The translations under genes and the position numbers were made by a program. A stretch of 64,000 bases of DNA from Linepithema humile (lineage: Eukaryota > Arthropoda > Insecta > Hymenoptera > Formicidae), in assembly GCF_040581485.1 (NCBI RefSeq), contig NC_090133.1:17484001-17548000 (forward strand), in the 5' to 3' direction. The notes under the pieces were generated by a model that had not been told where the DNA came from, did not search any database, and saw only the letters and a program-made list of their open reading frames with translations. Of the stretch, positions 27,201 through 39,594 are shown one piece after another. Within the stretch, counting starts at the first letter, position 1. Each line of letters begins with the position of its first letter.

Positions 27201-30200
27201 TTCTGTTGTACTTTGCATGCGAGCGACGTTTTTCCCCTGTTGATTTGTTAATGCTGTTAATAAGAAATCGTCCTGCGTCACGTAATCGTTCGTCTCACTG
27301 AAACGACGCGCATCAGAACGTCTCTCACCGCAAAAACAATGCGCGTCGTTTCTGCCATCGACGCACGAGACTTGCATCATTCGGATGAAATCGTGCGCGC
27401 CGAGAAAAGCGAGCTACATATACCCTCACCCTTAAAGCCGGAAAAACGAGACCATTGTGATTCGTTCTTCCACCCACCTCCCTCAGTTTCCTTTTCCGCT
27501 CGCGTCGACAGGGCTGTCTTTATCGAAATTTGCCCGCGATTCTTGTAGAAAATTTATAGGAACATACGAACAACCCGTGATCTGTAAAATTCTTGATTAA
27601 ATATTAAATAATAAGAAATATCAACAAAAAATTATCATTTTTCAATTAACGATATTCAGCAATTTTATACCAGCGGGTTCTCCCGTGGCCACGAATCTCT
27701 TTTTTCGTACAATTAATTAGAATTATTCTAATTAAAGAGCCGAAAAGTAAAAATACACAAAATAACGAAAAGAAATAATCAATTTTTCCATATCTTGCCA
27801 GTTGGCTGTTATTTTCGGCAAGTCTACACTAAGCTAATTAAATAATTCGGTGATTAGTCACAAGTGATAGGTCAAAATACGAAAAACTGACCGGAATCCA
27901 TGCATCGATTTATACGCTGAAACTCGCAATGTTTCAAAGTTAGATTTACTCCATTTTCAAGATAAACAGTTCAAGTAAAGATTAAGTTTATCGAAGCAGA
28001 AGGCCGCAAATATACCGAGCTCGACCCTGCGCATCGACCTACCGCCAATACGTCGAAAGCTTTTTTCCGCCATCGTATGATGGAATGGGCGGTTGCTTGC
28101 ATTCCCGACTAATGTTCGCTAGCTGAAACGCCGACGTTTCCTTCGTTTCTCATGCTATTTTTCTCTCATCCTTACCGATCGATCCCCTTCTATGTGTTTT
28201 TGTGTCATAATAGAGGCACCTCGTCCCAGACCCATTGCCTTATCCGGCATTCCAGTTTAATCACCCCAGTCTTAACAGATGCTTATGATACTTCGATCGT
28301 TTCGATACTATACTTTCGTTATTGAATACTTTAATATCATTATCCTTTTAGAAAGGAACCGATATCTAAAATGCAACAATGAATAGAAAAAGTATCGACT
28401 AAATTTTAAAACGCTAACATTTTTCCCAACTTTGTTCATTTATTTTTGGTTTTAGTTTCCTACGTTAGCTTTTATCTGGATTGTAGTTTAGCTTTCACAG
28501 AGAAATTACACGATTTAATATAACAGCGTAGATTTAATCCCTTCAATTCAGTTAAATCTAGTTTCACGTTATAACTCGTCTATTTGTTTATATAAGATAG
28601 ACTCTAACGCGCTTCATTATTTTACAGGCAGTTGTCAGGGAATTGAACAGGTTGGGCATGCTGGTCGACCTCTCGCATGTCTCAACAAGAACGATGAGGG
28701 CGGCCCTGCAGACGACGAGGGCGCCGGTGATCTTCTCGCACAGCGCTGCCAGGGCGCTATGCAATTCTACTAGAAACGTGCCGGACGACGTGCTCAGAAA
28801 TCTGGTGAGTTTTCCACGTCGCGTAGGCAGGAATATGTGAAATGCAATCGGCCGAGTACACATACAAGAAAAAAAAAAGAAAAGAGAAAAACGAATTGAG
28901 GGTTCGGTTACTTCGTTGTGCTACTGCTGCTGCTGCTGCTATTGCTGCATCACGCACTTTCCGCAGAAATAGGTAACCCGCCAAGCGTAACATGCCGTCG
29001 CGAAAAAGCGTTACGTCGGCTGCAATATGCAGGCGGATTTATTTATTTATTTATTCGAGTCTCTCGGTAGCGCGCGCGCGCGCGCGCGCCGGTCAGTTAG
29101 AAAACACTACAGAGTATACGAGCACTCGCGCACGGGAAACGAATGAATATTTCTCTGTTACGAGCTACAAACGATGGGATACAGAAATCAAAGCGCGCTC
29201 GTACGTTCTCAAAAATATTTAAATCGGCGCGCATAAAAGTTTCTCACCGCCACGGTGGAAGCCTTTGTTACGCGCGTCGCGGTTCAACCACGGCGAATTA
29301 TTTGATTCCGGATTGATATTTATTTGTACCGCAAACTAATCATGTCGATGAATCTCGGTTGCGACGAGTTGGTATGAGCGTGCGACAACTGACCGCAAAA
29401 TCGCGATACATTATACGCATATTTGAAAAACAGAATAAATAAAAAAATTGACAACATAAGAGATACATTTACGAATACTGTTTACGGCACAAAAAAGCTT
29501 TAATAAAAATTTACTGAAATTATACTATAATTAATTTTGAACTAATTAATTAATGAAAATTGCGGTTAAAAAGTTATAATAAAAAAATAAAAGTATATAT
29601 AATATTGTATAAAGTATAATATAATAAAGTTCATGAAAATATAAGAACATACATGCCAAAATATATATTGTCGAATTATTTTTTATAATCTTTCGAGTGT
29701 ATGAAAAGGAAAATAAAAAAAAATGCGAATGCAAAACGAAAGTAGTACGAGCTGTGCCGGTGATTAAACGCAAGTTTTATCGACAGGTCTGATATCTGGA
29801 AGTGAGATGCGTAACGTCGAAATTAAATTTGTAGAGTACAAGCGAAGCGAAGCCAGCCGCGTGCAAATCGAACGCGATAGGAGAGTAGTTTGTAATCCAC
29901 GAAGTTGTAAAATGCGCACGGATTCGGTGCGAGCGTGCAAGAACGCGGGATCTATATTAGCAAACACACAAAGTATCGAGCGTGCGAATTGTTCGAGTTC
30001 AAATAATGAGATAATAGCGAACTATTCGCAATCGACGGAACGTGGTTCGTAGGAGATATGTCAAAACGATTCCGAGTAGCGCGGCATCCGGAAACAACGC
30101 GCCAAAATAGCGCGAGTGTGTGTTAGAAGTTTGGAGCTTAATCCGTGTTATTATCGGTAATTCTGCACACCTACCCACCAACCAGCGGTTGGCGCTAATC

Positions 30201-33200
30201 CAATTGGCGCTAATCTCGTCCTCTCAACCAGCACCGAAATTTTTCCTCAACAATTAAATTCGCGGGAAGCATAAACGCGGTATAATAATTGACGTCTCAT
30301 TAATCGCGTAACAGTTGGCCGAGCGAGGACTTAAACGCGACGCTTCATTAAAATTTCATTCCATTCCCATGCCATATTCTCGCCCGTCAATTAACGATTG
30401 ACGAACTGACGATGAGCTCTTGCAAAGTTCTAAGTTAGAGAAATTAAATTCATCTTATTATCAATTAACTCGGCACTTGGAACATTTCGTGTAAATTTAT
30501 AAGCTATTAAAAGGATTCTGACTTGCTTTTTAACAGATATGATTTTCTCAAATAATATAAATTATTTTAAAAATATTTCATTTATTCATGGAACCATTAT
30601 TCTCTCCATCATGATAATGTTTTAGAGAAATGTATATATTTAATTACAAAAACAATTCAAATAAAATAATAATTAACTTGTTCTTAAAAAATTATATCTT
30701 TCACAAATTTTCTTCGTTTTTGAAACACACCAACTAATAAGATAATACGCGTAAAAAATGGTTAATTGCTTCCAAGAAAAAAGGAAGTTATTAATTAATT
30801 AACCAACGTTTTCCGCGACTTCTTAAAGTCATTCTAACATCTCCGAACTTTACTTCCGCAGACGATCAATATTCCCTTAATTATACTCGCAGAACGAGAG
30901 GATGAGTAACAGCGATCTAAGCCGGATGGCTTGTCCGGTAACGTATTATTAACCGCGCGCTGTCCTGCTGCTCTAATTAACATTGCCCATGTTTAAGCGA
31001 GATTGGGTATGGAATAGATAACTGTGTTCTTTGAAATAATTTTCTCGATAGCATCCCTTAAAAGTGGTGGTAAGAAAAATAAATTGATGAAATAAAAATT
31101 AGCGCTCCTCATATTTTTAAATTGTTCTTTTGACAGTATCTATTGTAATAATTATATACTTATAGTTTTTAATTTTCTAAGATGCTATTTCGAATAATAT
31201 TTATTTATAGCATTATATTCACGAATATACTTTAGTAGTCAAAATAATTTACAGTTTGACTTTACTGCAAATGCACAATGTCACTATAATATTTTCATAT
31301 CATTGGTTTAAGTGTCGAGAAAAATACGATCGCCACGTGTATGATTTAATGCATCTGTTCGCAGGCAAAGAATGGCGGAGTGGCGATGGTCCCTTTTTAT
31401 ACCTACTTCATAACATGCAACAGCACCGCTACCATAAAAGACGTTATTGGTACGTACAACGCTATACGTGGTGCTGTATTAAGCTTTGTGAACGAATTGT
31501 ACCATATCGATATTGCATGCGACAAACGCAATTACCATACTTATCGTATTTTGCATCAAAAGACTTCTCCCGTTACAAATTTCATTTTTTACAAACTCTT
31601 AAAAATAAATTCGTTCAATATTCCTCAAACGCGGAAGACCTCTATTTTAATTTTGCAAAAATTACCAATTTATCTTGCTCATCCGGGAATATATATTTGC
31701 TTCCATTTTAATGCTCGCAAATATTTAAGAAGTTCATTGTCATGATAATAACAACATATTTTATCTTACCCATGCATGCATGACAATCTCATAAGCGCGC
31801 TACCTCATAACCGCTTTATTCCCTAGTCACATTTCAGTCCCACGGGTACAAAAAAAAAAAAGAAAAACCCAGCGCATGCATGTAAATATTTATAATAAAA
31901 TATTTTTGACGCCGCCGCATACTACGACGAAATGATTAAAGCCATATACTGTTTCAGCGCACATCAATCATATTCGAAAGGTGGCGGGGATCGATCACGT
32001 CGGGATCGGAGCGGGTTTCGACGGGATAAATTTGTAATTATATTTTCGCTATTTTCACGCGAGAGGCAGAGACATTCTGAGAGACTGCACTGTCATTTAA
32101 TTAATTTAGCCGAGTTCGATAACATTTACGCGATTAATCTCGCCAAATGATGCAAATCTCAATGAATTCTGTACCTTCGCGTAAATATGTATTTAACCCA
32201 CTTGAGCAGTTCCACTTTTACAACACTCAGTGTAATTGCTTCGCTTGTTTTGAAAAGGGTATGAGTCCCGGGAGGTTAATTTTACGGGGGGTGCAAGAAA
32301 CAATGCCGAAGGAACTGCTTTTGTTCCTCACAGCCATGAAACTTTCACAGAGTACCTCTGATAGTTCTCGTAATGCATAGTGAAATATATCGTTGTTAAC
32401 GTAATTTTCCGTGATTTTTTTTTATCATGACACTCCTTTCAAAACTTACTCTAATTTAAAGTTTAATGTGGTTTGTAATACTTTATTACATTAGACACAA
32501 TAAAAAGTATAATTTACATTTATATTAGCGAAATATTGCCATAAAAGCATCTAAATACATTATTAAAGGCACAGGTTTTATAACGATGTTTAAACTTACA
32601 TTGTATAATGCTTGATTTAATTTCGCTGTACAGCAAACTAATTATACCAAGTCAACATTTTAATACTTAAGTTTGGTGCTTAATTACAGGAATAATTAGA
32701 TTGATTAGAATACTGGTCGCGAATACTTGTGTATATTTGCAATAATACGTGAAAGCATCTCGATTGAGAATGCAATACGTAAGCTAGAAATATCGAAAAT
32801 TTGTTTTATACCATTAAATATTAACTCTTGATTTAACTAAAAATGTAACTCACACCATTTTCAAAATAAACAAATCAATTGTTCGATTATATAACATAGT
32901 TAGTATTCTTGCAAAAATAAAAAGATAACGCGTCAGACGCAGCAATCGCGTGAACTCATCATCGTTCTCTGAATGTCAATTCAAATTCGCAAAGTTAGGA
33001 TTGTTTAAACCCTCACGAGATTTGTCCCCTTTGTAGCACTCCCACGGGCTTAGAGGATGTTTCGAGGTATCCGCAATTGTTGGCTACCCTACTAGAGGAT
33101 CCTACGTGGACAGAGGAGGACATCAAGAAACTAGCCGGCCTCAATTTACTGAGGGTATTCGCAAAAGTTGAACAGGTACATTTCGAAATGCAGAGCTACT

Positions 33201-33885
33201 GTTTTTACGATTACCATTTACGGCAGTTGTAAACGAAAAGCGTTTAAGTTGCTTACTCGAATAAAACACATGATCCTACGCGACGACAAGCTCTAACGCG
33301 ACTCGTAATTCCGGATATCTGACTACGATTAATCGCGCGCGCGTTAAATTTATTGCTATTGGACGCTTAAAGTTTTATCACTCTTTGTTACACACACGCT
33401 AAGCTAATTGTACGCATTACAACTCGTTGCTCCTGTTTTCGCGAATTTGTTGCTGAAATTCTTTTTACGCGGAATACAGATAATTTTAAATAACGTAAAA
33501 AATTAAAATAACAAAAAAGAGAAATAACAAACAATTAATAAAATTCTTAAAAGCAGAGCTTATTTCTGAAGAATACCAAAATTTAATATTTGTTTTAAAA
33601 AAGTAGAAAATGCGCTGAAAATTTATTTTGCTATTTAACTTTTACCTTTTACAAATCTCTAACAAGTGGATTCATTCGGATCAAACATTTGCGTTGCAAT
33701 TTTATTTATTCGCGCTTAATCCCGTCTCTTATTTTAGAATGTCAGCAGAATTCTACCTTGCCACAAAGTGCGATTACTATCTTTTTCGATAACAGGTACG
33801 CGACGAGTGGCACAGAGCGGCGGTGTTACCTGTGGAAAAGATCAGTCCACCGGACAGCTCGGCCTGCGTCTACGGCGCGTCTTGA
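15095..33885 (+). CDS. DPEP: Membrane dipeptidase (renal dipeptidase, peptidase family M19), 5'-partial, 8 exons
   Basis: The enzyme hydrolyses dipeptides, and in vertebrates also cystinyl-bis-glycine and leukotriene D4, using two zinc ions at the cell surface. The exons are 15095-15227, 19432-19582, 23982-24051, 28628-28804, 31365-31449, 31958-32033, 33037-33175 and 33796-33885. Together they encode 306 residues, and phase is consistent at all seven junctions. Family signatures appear in order: FWSAYVPC (residue 1), GVEGGHS with the bridging Glu (62), LTLTHACDTSW (85), LSHVS (His135), FSHSAAR (His156), RNVPDD (167), FDG (226) and GLEDVSRYP (235). The vertebrate protein is about 410 residues. 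About 100 N-terminal residues, including the signal peptide and the HxD zinc ligands, are missing and were not found in the window. Sequons are NNT (104), NST (164) and NST (196). The product ends ACVYGAS with no GPI hydrophobic tail. Confidence 0.95.
16383..17035 (+). repeat. Diverged local duplication in dipeptidase intron
   Basis: About 70 bp near 16383-16455 and 16927-17000 share gaaag..., aactt, gcga, gtaac, tcggaaa and an identical 18-bp GCCATTTTCATAAGCTCG at about 540 bp spacing. Both copies encode an HFHKL-like peptide in the same relative frame. Splice sites and further coding evidence are lacking, so this is probably an old non-coding duplication. Confidence 0.5.
19432..19582 (+). 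CDS. DPEP: Membrane dipeptidase exon b
   Basis: The acceptor is TGTGTAG and the donor is TCCTG/GTGAGT. It encodes GLIEAHREGKIASLIGVEGG, then HSLGNSLGVLR..., and ends THACDTSW. It carries the glutamate that bridges both zinc ions in the family (GVEGGHS) and the substrate-contacting His of THxC. Confidence 0.96.
23982..24051 (+). CDS. DPEP: Membrane dipeptidase exon c (short, 70 bp)
   Basis: The acceptor is TTCTTGGCAG and the donor is GGGAAA/GTGAGT. It completes the split Trp codon from exon b and encodes AVCSVGETNNTQDSTPGLSE then FGK. GLSEFGK matches the family's GLSPFGQ segment just before the KELNRLG helix. The exon was found because exons b and d do not join directly in the protein; the phase (1 in, 0 out) fits exactly. 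The loop is variable in the family. Confidence 0.9.
25227..25330 (+). repeat. Purine-biased tract
   Basis: About 100 bp of almost only A and G, with few pyrimidine interruptions, beginning with an A11 run and continuing as A/G mixtures (aggaggagaaaaagaaggagg). It lies in a dipeptidase intron. Confidence 0.75.
28628..28804 (+). CDS. DPEP: Membrane dipeptidase exon d, zinc-ligand histidines
   Basis: The acceptor is TTTTACAG and the donor is CTG/GTGAGT. The 59 whole codons include ELNRLGMLVDLSHVS, APVIFSHSAAR and NSTRNVPDDVL. The His in LSHVS and the His in FSHS correspond to the family's second-zinc ligands, and the Arg in TRNVPDD to the substrate-carboxylate contact. The exon is more GC-rich than the surrounding intron. 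Confidence 0.97.
28924..28948 (+). repeat. (CTG)n microsatellite
   Basis: Six CTG/GCT units, then an ATT interruption and a further unit, lying 120 bp downstream of exon d of the dipeptidase gene. Confidence 0.85.
29070..29089. repeat. (GC)10 alternating tract
   Basis: A pure 20-bp GC alternation in otherwise AT-rich intron DNA, preceded by an (ATTT)n run. Alternating CG of this length can adopt the Z-form. Confidence 0.9.
31365..31449 (+). CDS. DPEP: Membrane dipeptidase exon e
   Basis: The acceptor is TTCGCAG and the donor is ATTG/GTACGT. It encodes AKNGGVAMVPFYTYFITCNS then TATIKDVI, matching the family's LVMVNFYNxYISC strand. The Tyr of PFY aligns with the substrate-binding Tyr. Phase is 0 in and 1 out. 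Confidence 0.94.
31958..32033 (+). CDS. DPEP: Membrane dipeptidase exon f
   Basis: The acceptor is GTTTCAG and the donor is AATTT/GTAATT. It encodes AHINHIRKVAGIDHVGIGAG followed by FDGIN. The Asp of FDG is the conserved catalytic-site aspartate. The family usually reads GGDFDG, whereas this protein reads GAGFDG. Phase is 1 in and 2 out. Confidence 0.94.
33037..33175 (+). CDS. DPEP: Membrane dipeptidase exon g
   Basis: The acceptor is CCCTTTGTAG and the donor is GAACAG/GTACAT. It encodes TPTGLEDVSRYPQLLATLLE, then DPTWTEEDIKKLAGLNLLRV and FAKVEQ. This is the C-terminal helical part with the family's GLEDVSKYP and NxLRVFxxVE signatures. Confidence 0.96.
33796..33885 (+). CDS. DPEP: Membrane dipeptidase last exon and stop
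   Basis: The acceptor is TCGATAACAG. It encodes VRDEWHRAAVLPVEKISPPD then SSACVYGAS and TGA. The Cys and YG-S ending aligns with the vertebrate CRTHYGYSSGAS segment, where the GPI anchor is attached. Here translation stops at that point, so this isoform has no anchor signal. Coding-like sequence continues in another frame beyond the stop (see 33886-34235). Confidence 0.88.
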   Translation, partial: VRDEWHRAAVLPVEKISPPDSSACVYGAS

Positions 33886-34235
33886 TCCTCTTTGAGGACA
33901 CTCGTGCCAAGATTCCCCGATTTTGCGCGATCGCCGAAGATCCTACGGGTATCGCAATATTACTGGAGCCTGTGAAAACGCGTGCCCCGAATCGCCAAAG
34001 GATCATTTTGCAAAAGGCTCCACGGATATCTCCAACGGAAATGACCAACCAATCCACACCGAAAGAACTGCCGATTACTTCTACTTCAGGAACTATGTCG
34101 CGCCTTAACGACAGACGAAGATTCAGCACGGGAATGCGAACGGTCCTTTCGAAACTTAATAGCGTCGAGGATCCTTCGGAAACACCTTTGCGACAAGTCC
34201 GTTTGTCTACGACACCGCTTGCAAGAAAATCTTAG
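33886..34235 (+). other. Dipeptidase 3' UTR with coding-like composition
   Basis: GC content stays high for 350 bp past the TGA. A frame shifted relative to the dipeptidase frame is open from 33768 to 34235 (about 155 codons, stop TAG). It reads ...RVLILFEDTRAKIPRF... and ends ...TPLRQVRLSTTPLARKS. No known domain is recognised. It could be ordinary 3' UTR, an alternative C-terminus reached by a different acceptor, or a chance open frame. The first AATAAA downstream is at 34630-34635. Confidence 0.4.
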
Positions 34236-37200
34236 GATCGACGCTGTTTGCGATAACAAATTGTTTCAGACACAATTATTCTCCTCTCATAAACGTCACT
34301 TAATTTTGTAATACAAGAATTAGCAATGTCACAACGTTAAAGAAAGATTAACGACAGTTTCTAACATTTTTTTCCTTGCAAATTATTCGGCATAATTTTA
34401 CGATCATTTGTCAGACATTTCCGTCCAGACTTTGAACTTAACATATCTAAATACTTAATCATTATTTTGCAATTCGCATTACGAGCAGTATACCAGCATA
34501 CGTTTTAGATACGTCGTGTGCACGCCGAATATTCTAACTTAAATAAGTGATAATCAGAAAACACGAAAGTTTGAAAGTATCGCAGCTTCATAATTTTTAT
34601 TTTATAAGCTGCAATTTTCGATCCGTCAAAATAAATTCACAAAGATGCATTATTCAAATTGTTTGGTTAATCGCAAAGATTGGAAGGATCCTCGAAAAAG
34701 ACTTTCTACGAAAAGATAAAGACTCACGTTGTCAGCGCACATTTAATACCAACTTTGGCCGTCTGATTCTCATATCATGTTTAATATCGATACGAAATTC
34801 ATATGTTAAATTAATAAAATACAGAACCAGACAGTCACATTTAGCGTTAAATGTGCAAGACTATGGACAGATTGTACGTGACAAATATAGGTGATTAATC
34901 CTACACAATTTCTCGCGTTTTAAACAAATTAATGAATTAAAACGAAAGCCGAAATACACGTTCGAATGCAGCACAATTATCATCTCAGGCACTTACACTT
35001 ATACCGTTCTTTATACTTCGATTGGAGAACGAACGTAAACATCACTGTCATACACCAATCAAAGAGAATAGCTAAGTTTTTATCATTTTTAGATAAATTA
35101 ATAATACTATTGTATTTAAAAGAAACCGTTCCGGATATTTGGACTCATTCTCATCTCACAAAAATCGCAATCATTATAGTGTAAAATTCAAATTAAGTAT
35201 TTGTACTACCTACGTTTTCTATACAAACAAACTTATTTTCATTCATGCTTATACATTTCTCTTTTAGACGCAATCATATTTCCAAAAAGATTTTATCAAT
35301 CTTATACTTTTTCGTATTTTACTATATCAATCTGCTCATTAAAATAAAATATATATAGTTTTTCTAAACTCTCCACAGCAAACTTATATATCTAAATTCT
35401 TTGCAGTTAATCTTTCCTTGGAAACATAGTTAAATAAAAAATTTGCTACACTTTTTCAATTTGCAACATTAACTAACTTGATAAGTAAACATTAAATAAA
35501 AACTTTGCTTAAAGTTCACTTAAAATTAAACATTAGATAAGATTTCGTTATGTATTTGTACCCTTTAAAGATAATATACGAGAGATTACTCATATCTAAT
35601 TACTTATAATTGAGAAGTTATTAATATTTCGATAGTTTTTAAGGAGATATGACTCCAAATTCGTTAATGAATCCATCACTGATGGTGTTTGTCAGTGTAG
35701 TTTCGAAATGTGCTTTGTAAATGTCAAAGTGCGCTTATGATGTGCAAATTTAATGAAATCTCCAAAAGAAAATTGAGAGTGTGAGAAAGATACTAAATTT
35801 CTAGTGATTAATTAAAACTTCGAAAATAGCTCCCATGTGTCAATAAAAAAAAAAGAAAATACTTTGCTTTACGGCTTCTGTAATTAACAGCGCAACGAAT
35901 CGAATTTTCGCGCGAACTACGAGTCGATGCCATTTTTCTTCTCTTTTAAAAATTGACTTAGTATACTTTATAAAAAATAAAAGATAAATATATTCAAAAA
36001 AAGATAAAAATATTAAGACATTACATGCTATACGTAGAGAAATTCAATTGAGTCACCAAAATATGTCAACTATTCTAAAAATCTATTGAACACGCAGCTT
36101 ATTATTTCATGGATGCTACCATATTATTTCATGCCGCTTGGTTATGATTACAGATGCTTACGTAATATGCGAGTCGACTCGTTGCAGATATTAAACACTG
36201 CCAAGCCACGTTGAACCTTGACGAAAACCTTGGCTCATTATGACGTTACCCTCAATTTCATAGCAAAGATGCAACAATCAATTTTTAGTTGATAATTTGC
36301 CGGTTGCAACAGTTTAATTTTTAATTTCTCTCTCGGTTTTACGAATGATTTGATATCAAAATATTTTCACATATCTGACAAACATTCCAGAGTATAATGG
36401 ATTGCAGAATGCGCATAATTTTGTTTGAATTTCATCATCTTACTGCACTGATTGCACAAAATGTCGTCCTGAATCGTCCTACGTAATTGTTATAGCCACA
36501 AGTGCTTCGAAAACAAAATGTTGATTTGACAAATCATATACAACACGTAACGCGACCTATATCCTTCGAAAGTTATCGCTACGCAGGCTGTTTATTCTGA
36601 AAGTGGCGTATAATAATTTTCAAAAGTAGAACTTGCGAAAGTACATTGCAAGAATTTATATTCTAGAATTTAAGGTGTGTCAAACTTGGACCCACGCCAC
36701 TTTCAAAATAACTATACGACCAACAAACTCTTAAACGCGTCGCGGATAGTTTCGTGACTTCCCTCAGAGCTGTGATATTTTCCGCGGGCCTCGTGAAACT
36801 TTCGTGCTTCCATCTAAAAAAAAATCGAGGCGCTGAAGGGAGATAATGTATCGTACGATTATTGCGAATCGAAGGTATGGGTGCGTTACGCTCAGCGATT
36901 CATTAAAGCGATATAATAATGGTTTTAGTTACATATAGATTGCTTCTTACAAGGGAAAGTCAATATAAAGGAACTTTTTCAATTTCCGAATCAGAAAATG
37001 TTCATTTACTTTGTGACTTTCTCTCGTATAACCTTTCAATAACAAGTGATAGGCGATATTTGAAGGATGTATTCAGAACCTCAGGAAAATAAAACGATTC
37101 ATTGAACCCTTAGTTTATATAAATATTCGTAGTATATCTAATTTTTAATTTCGTATTTTGTTATATATATACTAATCATGGTTCTATAAATATCTGCATG

Positions 37201-39590
37201 CAACCGCGTAAAGAAAGATTGCTAGTATAGTAAAAATCTTGCAAAAGATTTCTGCTTCATATTTCTTTTTTGCAGAATATAAAAAGAATTGGAAGAAAAT
37301 ATTAATAACATTATAAATAATTAATAATAGTACCAGAAAAGTTATTTCTAAAATTTTAATACTACTTTAAATTGCCATGATTATATATATACATATATAA
37401 TTTTACAACAGCATAGTTTGCTAAAAGAATTTTGATAAATATCTCCTATACGTACATCATGATTATCTATAGTTCAATTAACCATTGTACCGCCTTAACC
37501 AAACGAATTGCGAGAAGTGTGCGCATTCGTCAATACGCCGAGATTTTCCGATTATGACTTTATAATATTGCATTGAATGTGGTAACGGCATCAAAAAATT
37601 GATCCATAACAAAGACGACGAGAAACATAGCACGGTATCTATCTCGTACATTTGCGAGAAACATTTAAATATGTACTAAACACTCTTGTAACGTGAAAGA
37701 ATATACATGTTTGTAAAAACAATCGATGCCTTCGACGACTCGCGGCGGCTATTTCACGAACGACGAGATCTTCGTCCGCACAAACTGTCAAAAAACTAGG
37801 CTTTTGACGAGAAAAAACATATTTGCTTTTGCAACGTGAAAAAGAAACATGAGTTTAAAGGACTCAATTATTAATCCGCAAAGATATATCGTTGGCTATA
37901 TTTCCCACGGCAACATTCGAATTTCGATTTAGCAAGAAACGCAAATTCCTTTTTCCCTTGAAATAAACAGCTATCAGCATGCATTTACTCCGAGAGATCT
38001 AGCAAATACAATGAAAATTCAAAATGACAAAAAAAAAAAAAGTTTACGATTAATCGATAACCATAGCGAAATGCAGCTCCCTTTTACATACATCTTAGCA
38101 GCAATAACGCAAGTAACCGCCAGATAGTCTACTGTTAAGTAGCATAAACGACCAATAGGAGGATACGCATAATTTCTAATTCGTATGGAGTAAGTCTAAC
38201 GAGTACGTAATTATGGCACTTTGCTCAATACCACCGATTAGGACGTCAGAAAGACACATACATACCGTTCTTTCCATAGTGTAAACTCCGTTTCCGTAAT
38301 GTAAACCCTAATAATTGAACTGCGTTTAAAGATGAACGCGGTCCTCATATTATTCTTTATAAATAATTTACGAGATCCTTTCTTCGCGTGAAGACGCGAA
38401 CAAACGCCGAGATAAATATTTAAAAAAACCGACTCGAATCGCGGGAAGAACCTAGATAATCATTTTGAGTGTGTATGAGTGAGCAACACATGTGAGCAAG
38501 ACGAGAGAAAGAGAGAGAAGACATATTGTCAAAAACTGGAATAATTTCGAGCGCTTCGAGAAGGAGGACGCGAGAATCGTATCCGAATAATGTCAATTAT
38601 TTGTAGAATTTTATCAATATATCCCGTGCCTCGTATCGTTTCGACAATCTGTAATTCTCGACTTTCATTTTCTTCGTAATAACGTTACAGCTTACGTTTA
38701 CGCCATTACTTGCAATATAAAAAAATCCAGTTGATAAAAAACAGAAAAAAAGAGAAATACGAACATAAACGTTCTTTTCTCGAACAGCTCGATCATTATT
38801 CTCCCGATAGATCAACGTGTTCATTTTGTAAAATCTAACAAGTAGGGCGGTCAACTACACGTGCGTAGAATTAATTTTTTTTAAGATGATGTGACCGGAG
38901 GAAAATCGGAAAAAGAGGCAGAAAGAGAAAAAGTCAGCGCGATGAGAAGAGAAAGAGAAATCTTAGCTATATAAACCTTAACGTGTATAACATAAACACA
39001 CAACTGCCTAGAAACTCAGATTAATAATATTATACTTATTATATTATATACAATTAATAATGACATGTCTAAACGCACAACAACGGGCGAATTTGGATAA
39101 GACGCGTGTATAAATAGAATATGTCTGAAGTGTACATACAAGGTATCTCAAAACCACCAGAATATATTTCAATGAAAGATCAAGCTAAGAAAAATGTCAA
39201 ATATTTGCGATATTAAAATACATCAGTTAGTTATTTTATCGTGAAACACTGACGAACAGAGCTTCAAAATTAAAAACAGATAATAAAATTATGTTTAAAA
39301 TTAAATTCAATTCTGGTTTTACTTTGATAAAGTATCTATTAGTATTTGGTGCAAAGAATTGCAACATAATAGCTTTCCATGAAATTTTTGTTAGAGAAAA
39401 GTCATCTCCGCACGCGAACATGATACAGTTGTCATCGAAATACATACTGGTAGTTTCGAGATATTTTGTATAGCAGGCAGAAAGAGCGAATCAGTTCACA
39501 ACTGTACTCGAGAGACCATAACGCAGCACGTTTCTGACCGTAGCTACGATTTTTCACTTCGTCTGGCGAGAATAATGTACTCCCGACCAC
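34236..39590. other. Intergenic AT-rich spacer
   Basis: No exon recognised. The stretch contains candidate poly(A) signals for the dipeptidase (AATAAA at 34630-34635) and one inverted-repeat element at 36591-36712. If the minus-strand exon at 39595-40274 is real, its downstream exons would lie here, but none was identified. Confidence 0.6.
36591..36712. mobile_element. Short inverted-repeat element, 122 bp
   Basis: The left arm TTTATTCTGAAAGTGGCGT (36591-36609) matches the complement of the right arm ACGCCACTTTCAAAATAAC (36694-36712) at 17 of 19 positions. No clear target duplication was seen. It may be a small MITE or a relic. Confidence 0.55.
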
Positions 39591-39594
39591 TTAC

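Larger units (their letters stand above)
15228..31364 (+). other. Dipeptidase introns of 4.2, 4.4, 4.6 and 2.6 kb
   Basis: These introns (15228-19431, 19583-23981, 24052-28627, 28805-31364) are AT-rich with GC-rich islands at about 21.0-21.3, 24.9-25.2, 26.5-26.9, 27.3-27.5 and 28.0 kb. No nested gene was recognised on either strand. An internal duplication (16383-17035) and simple repeats are listed separately. Confidence 0.7.
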
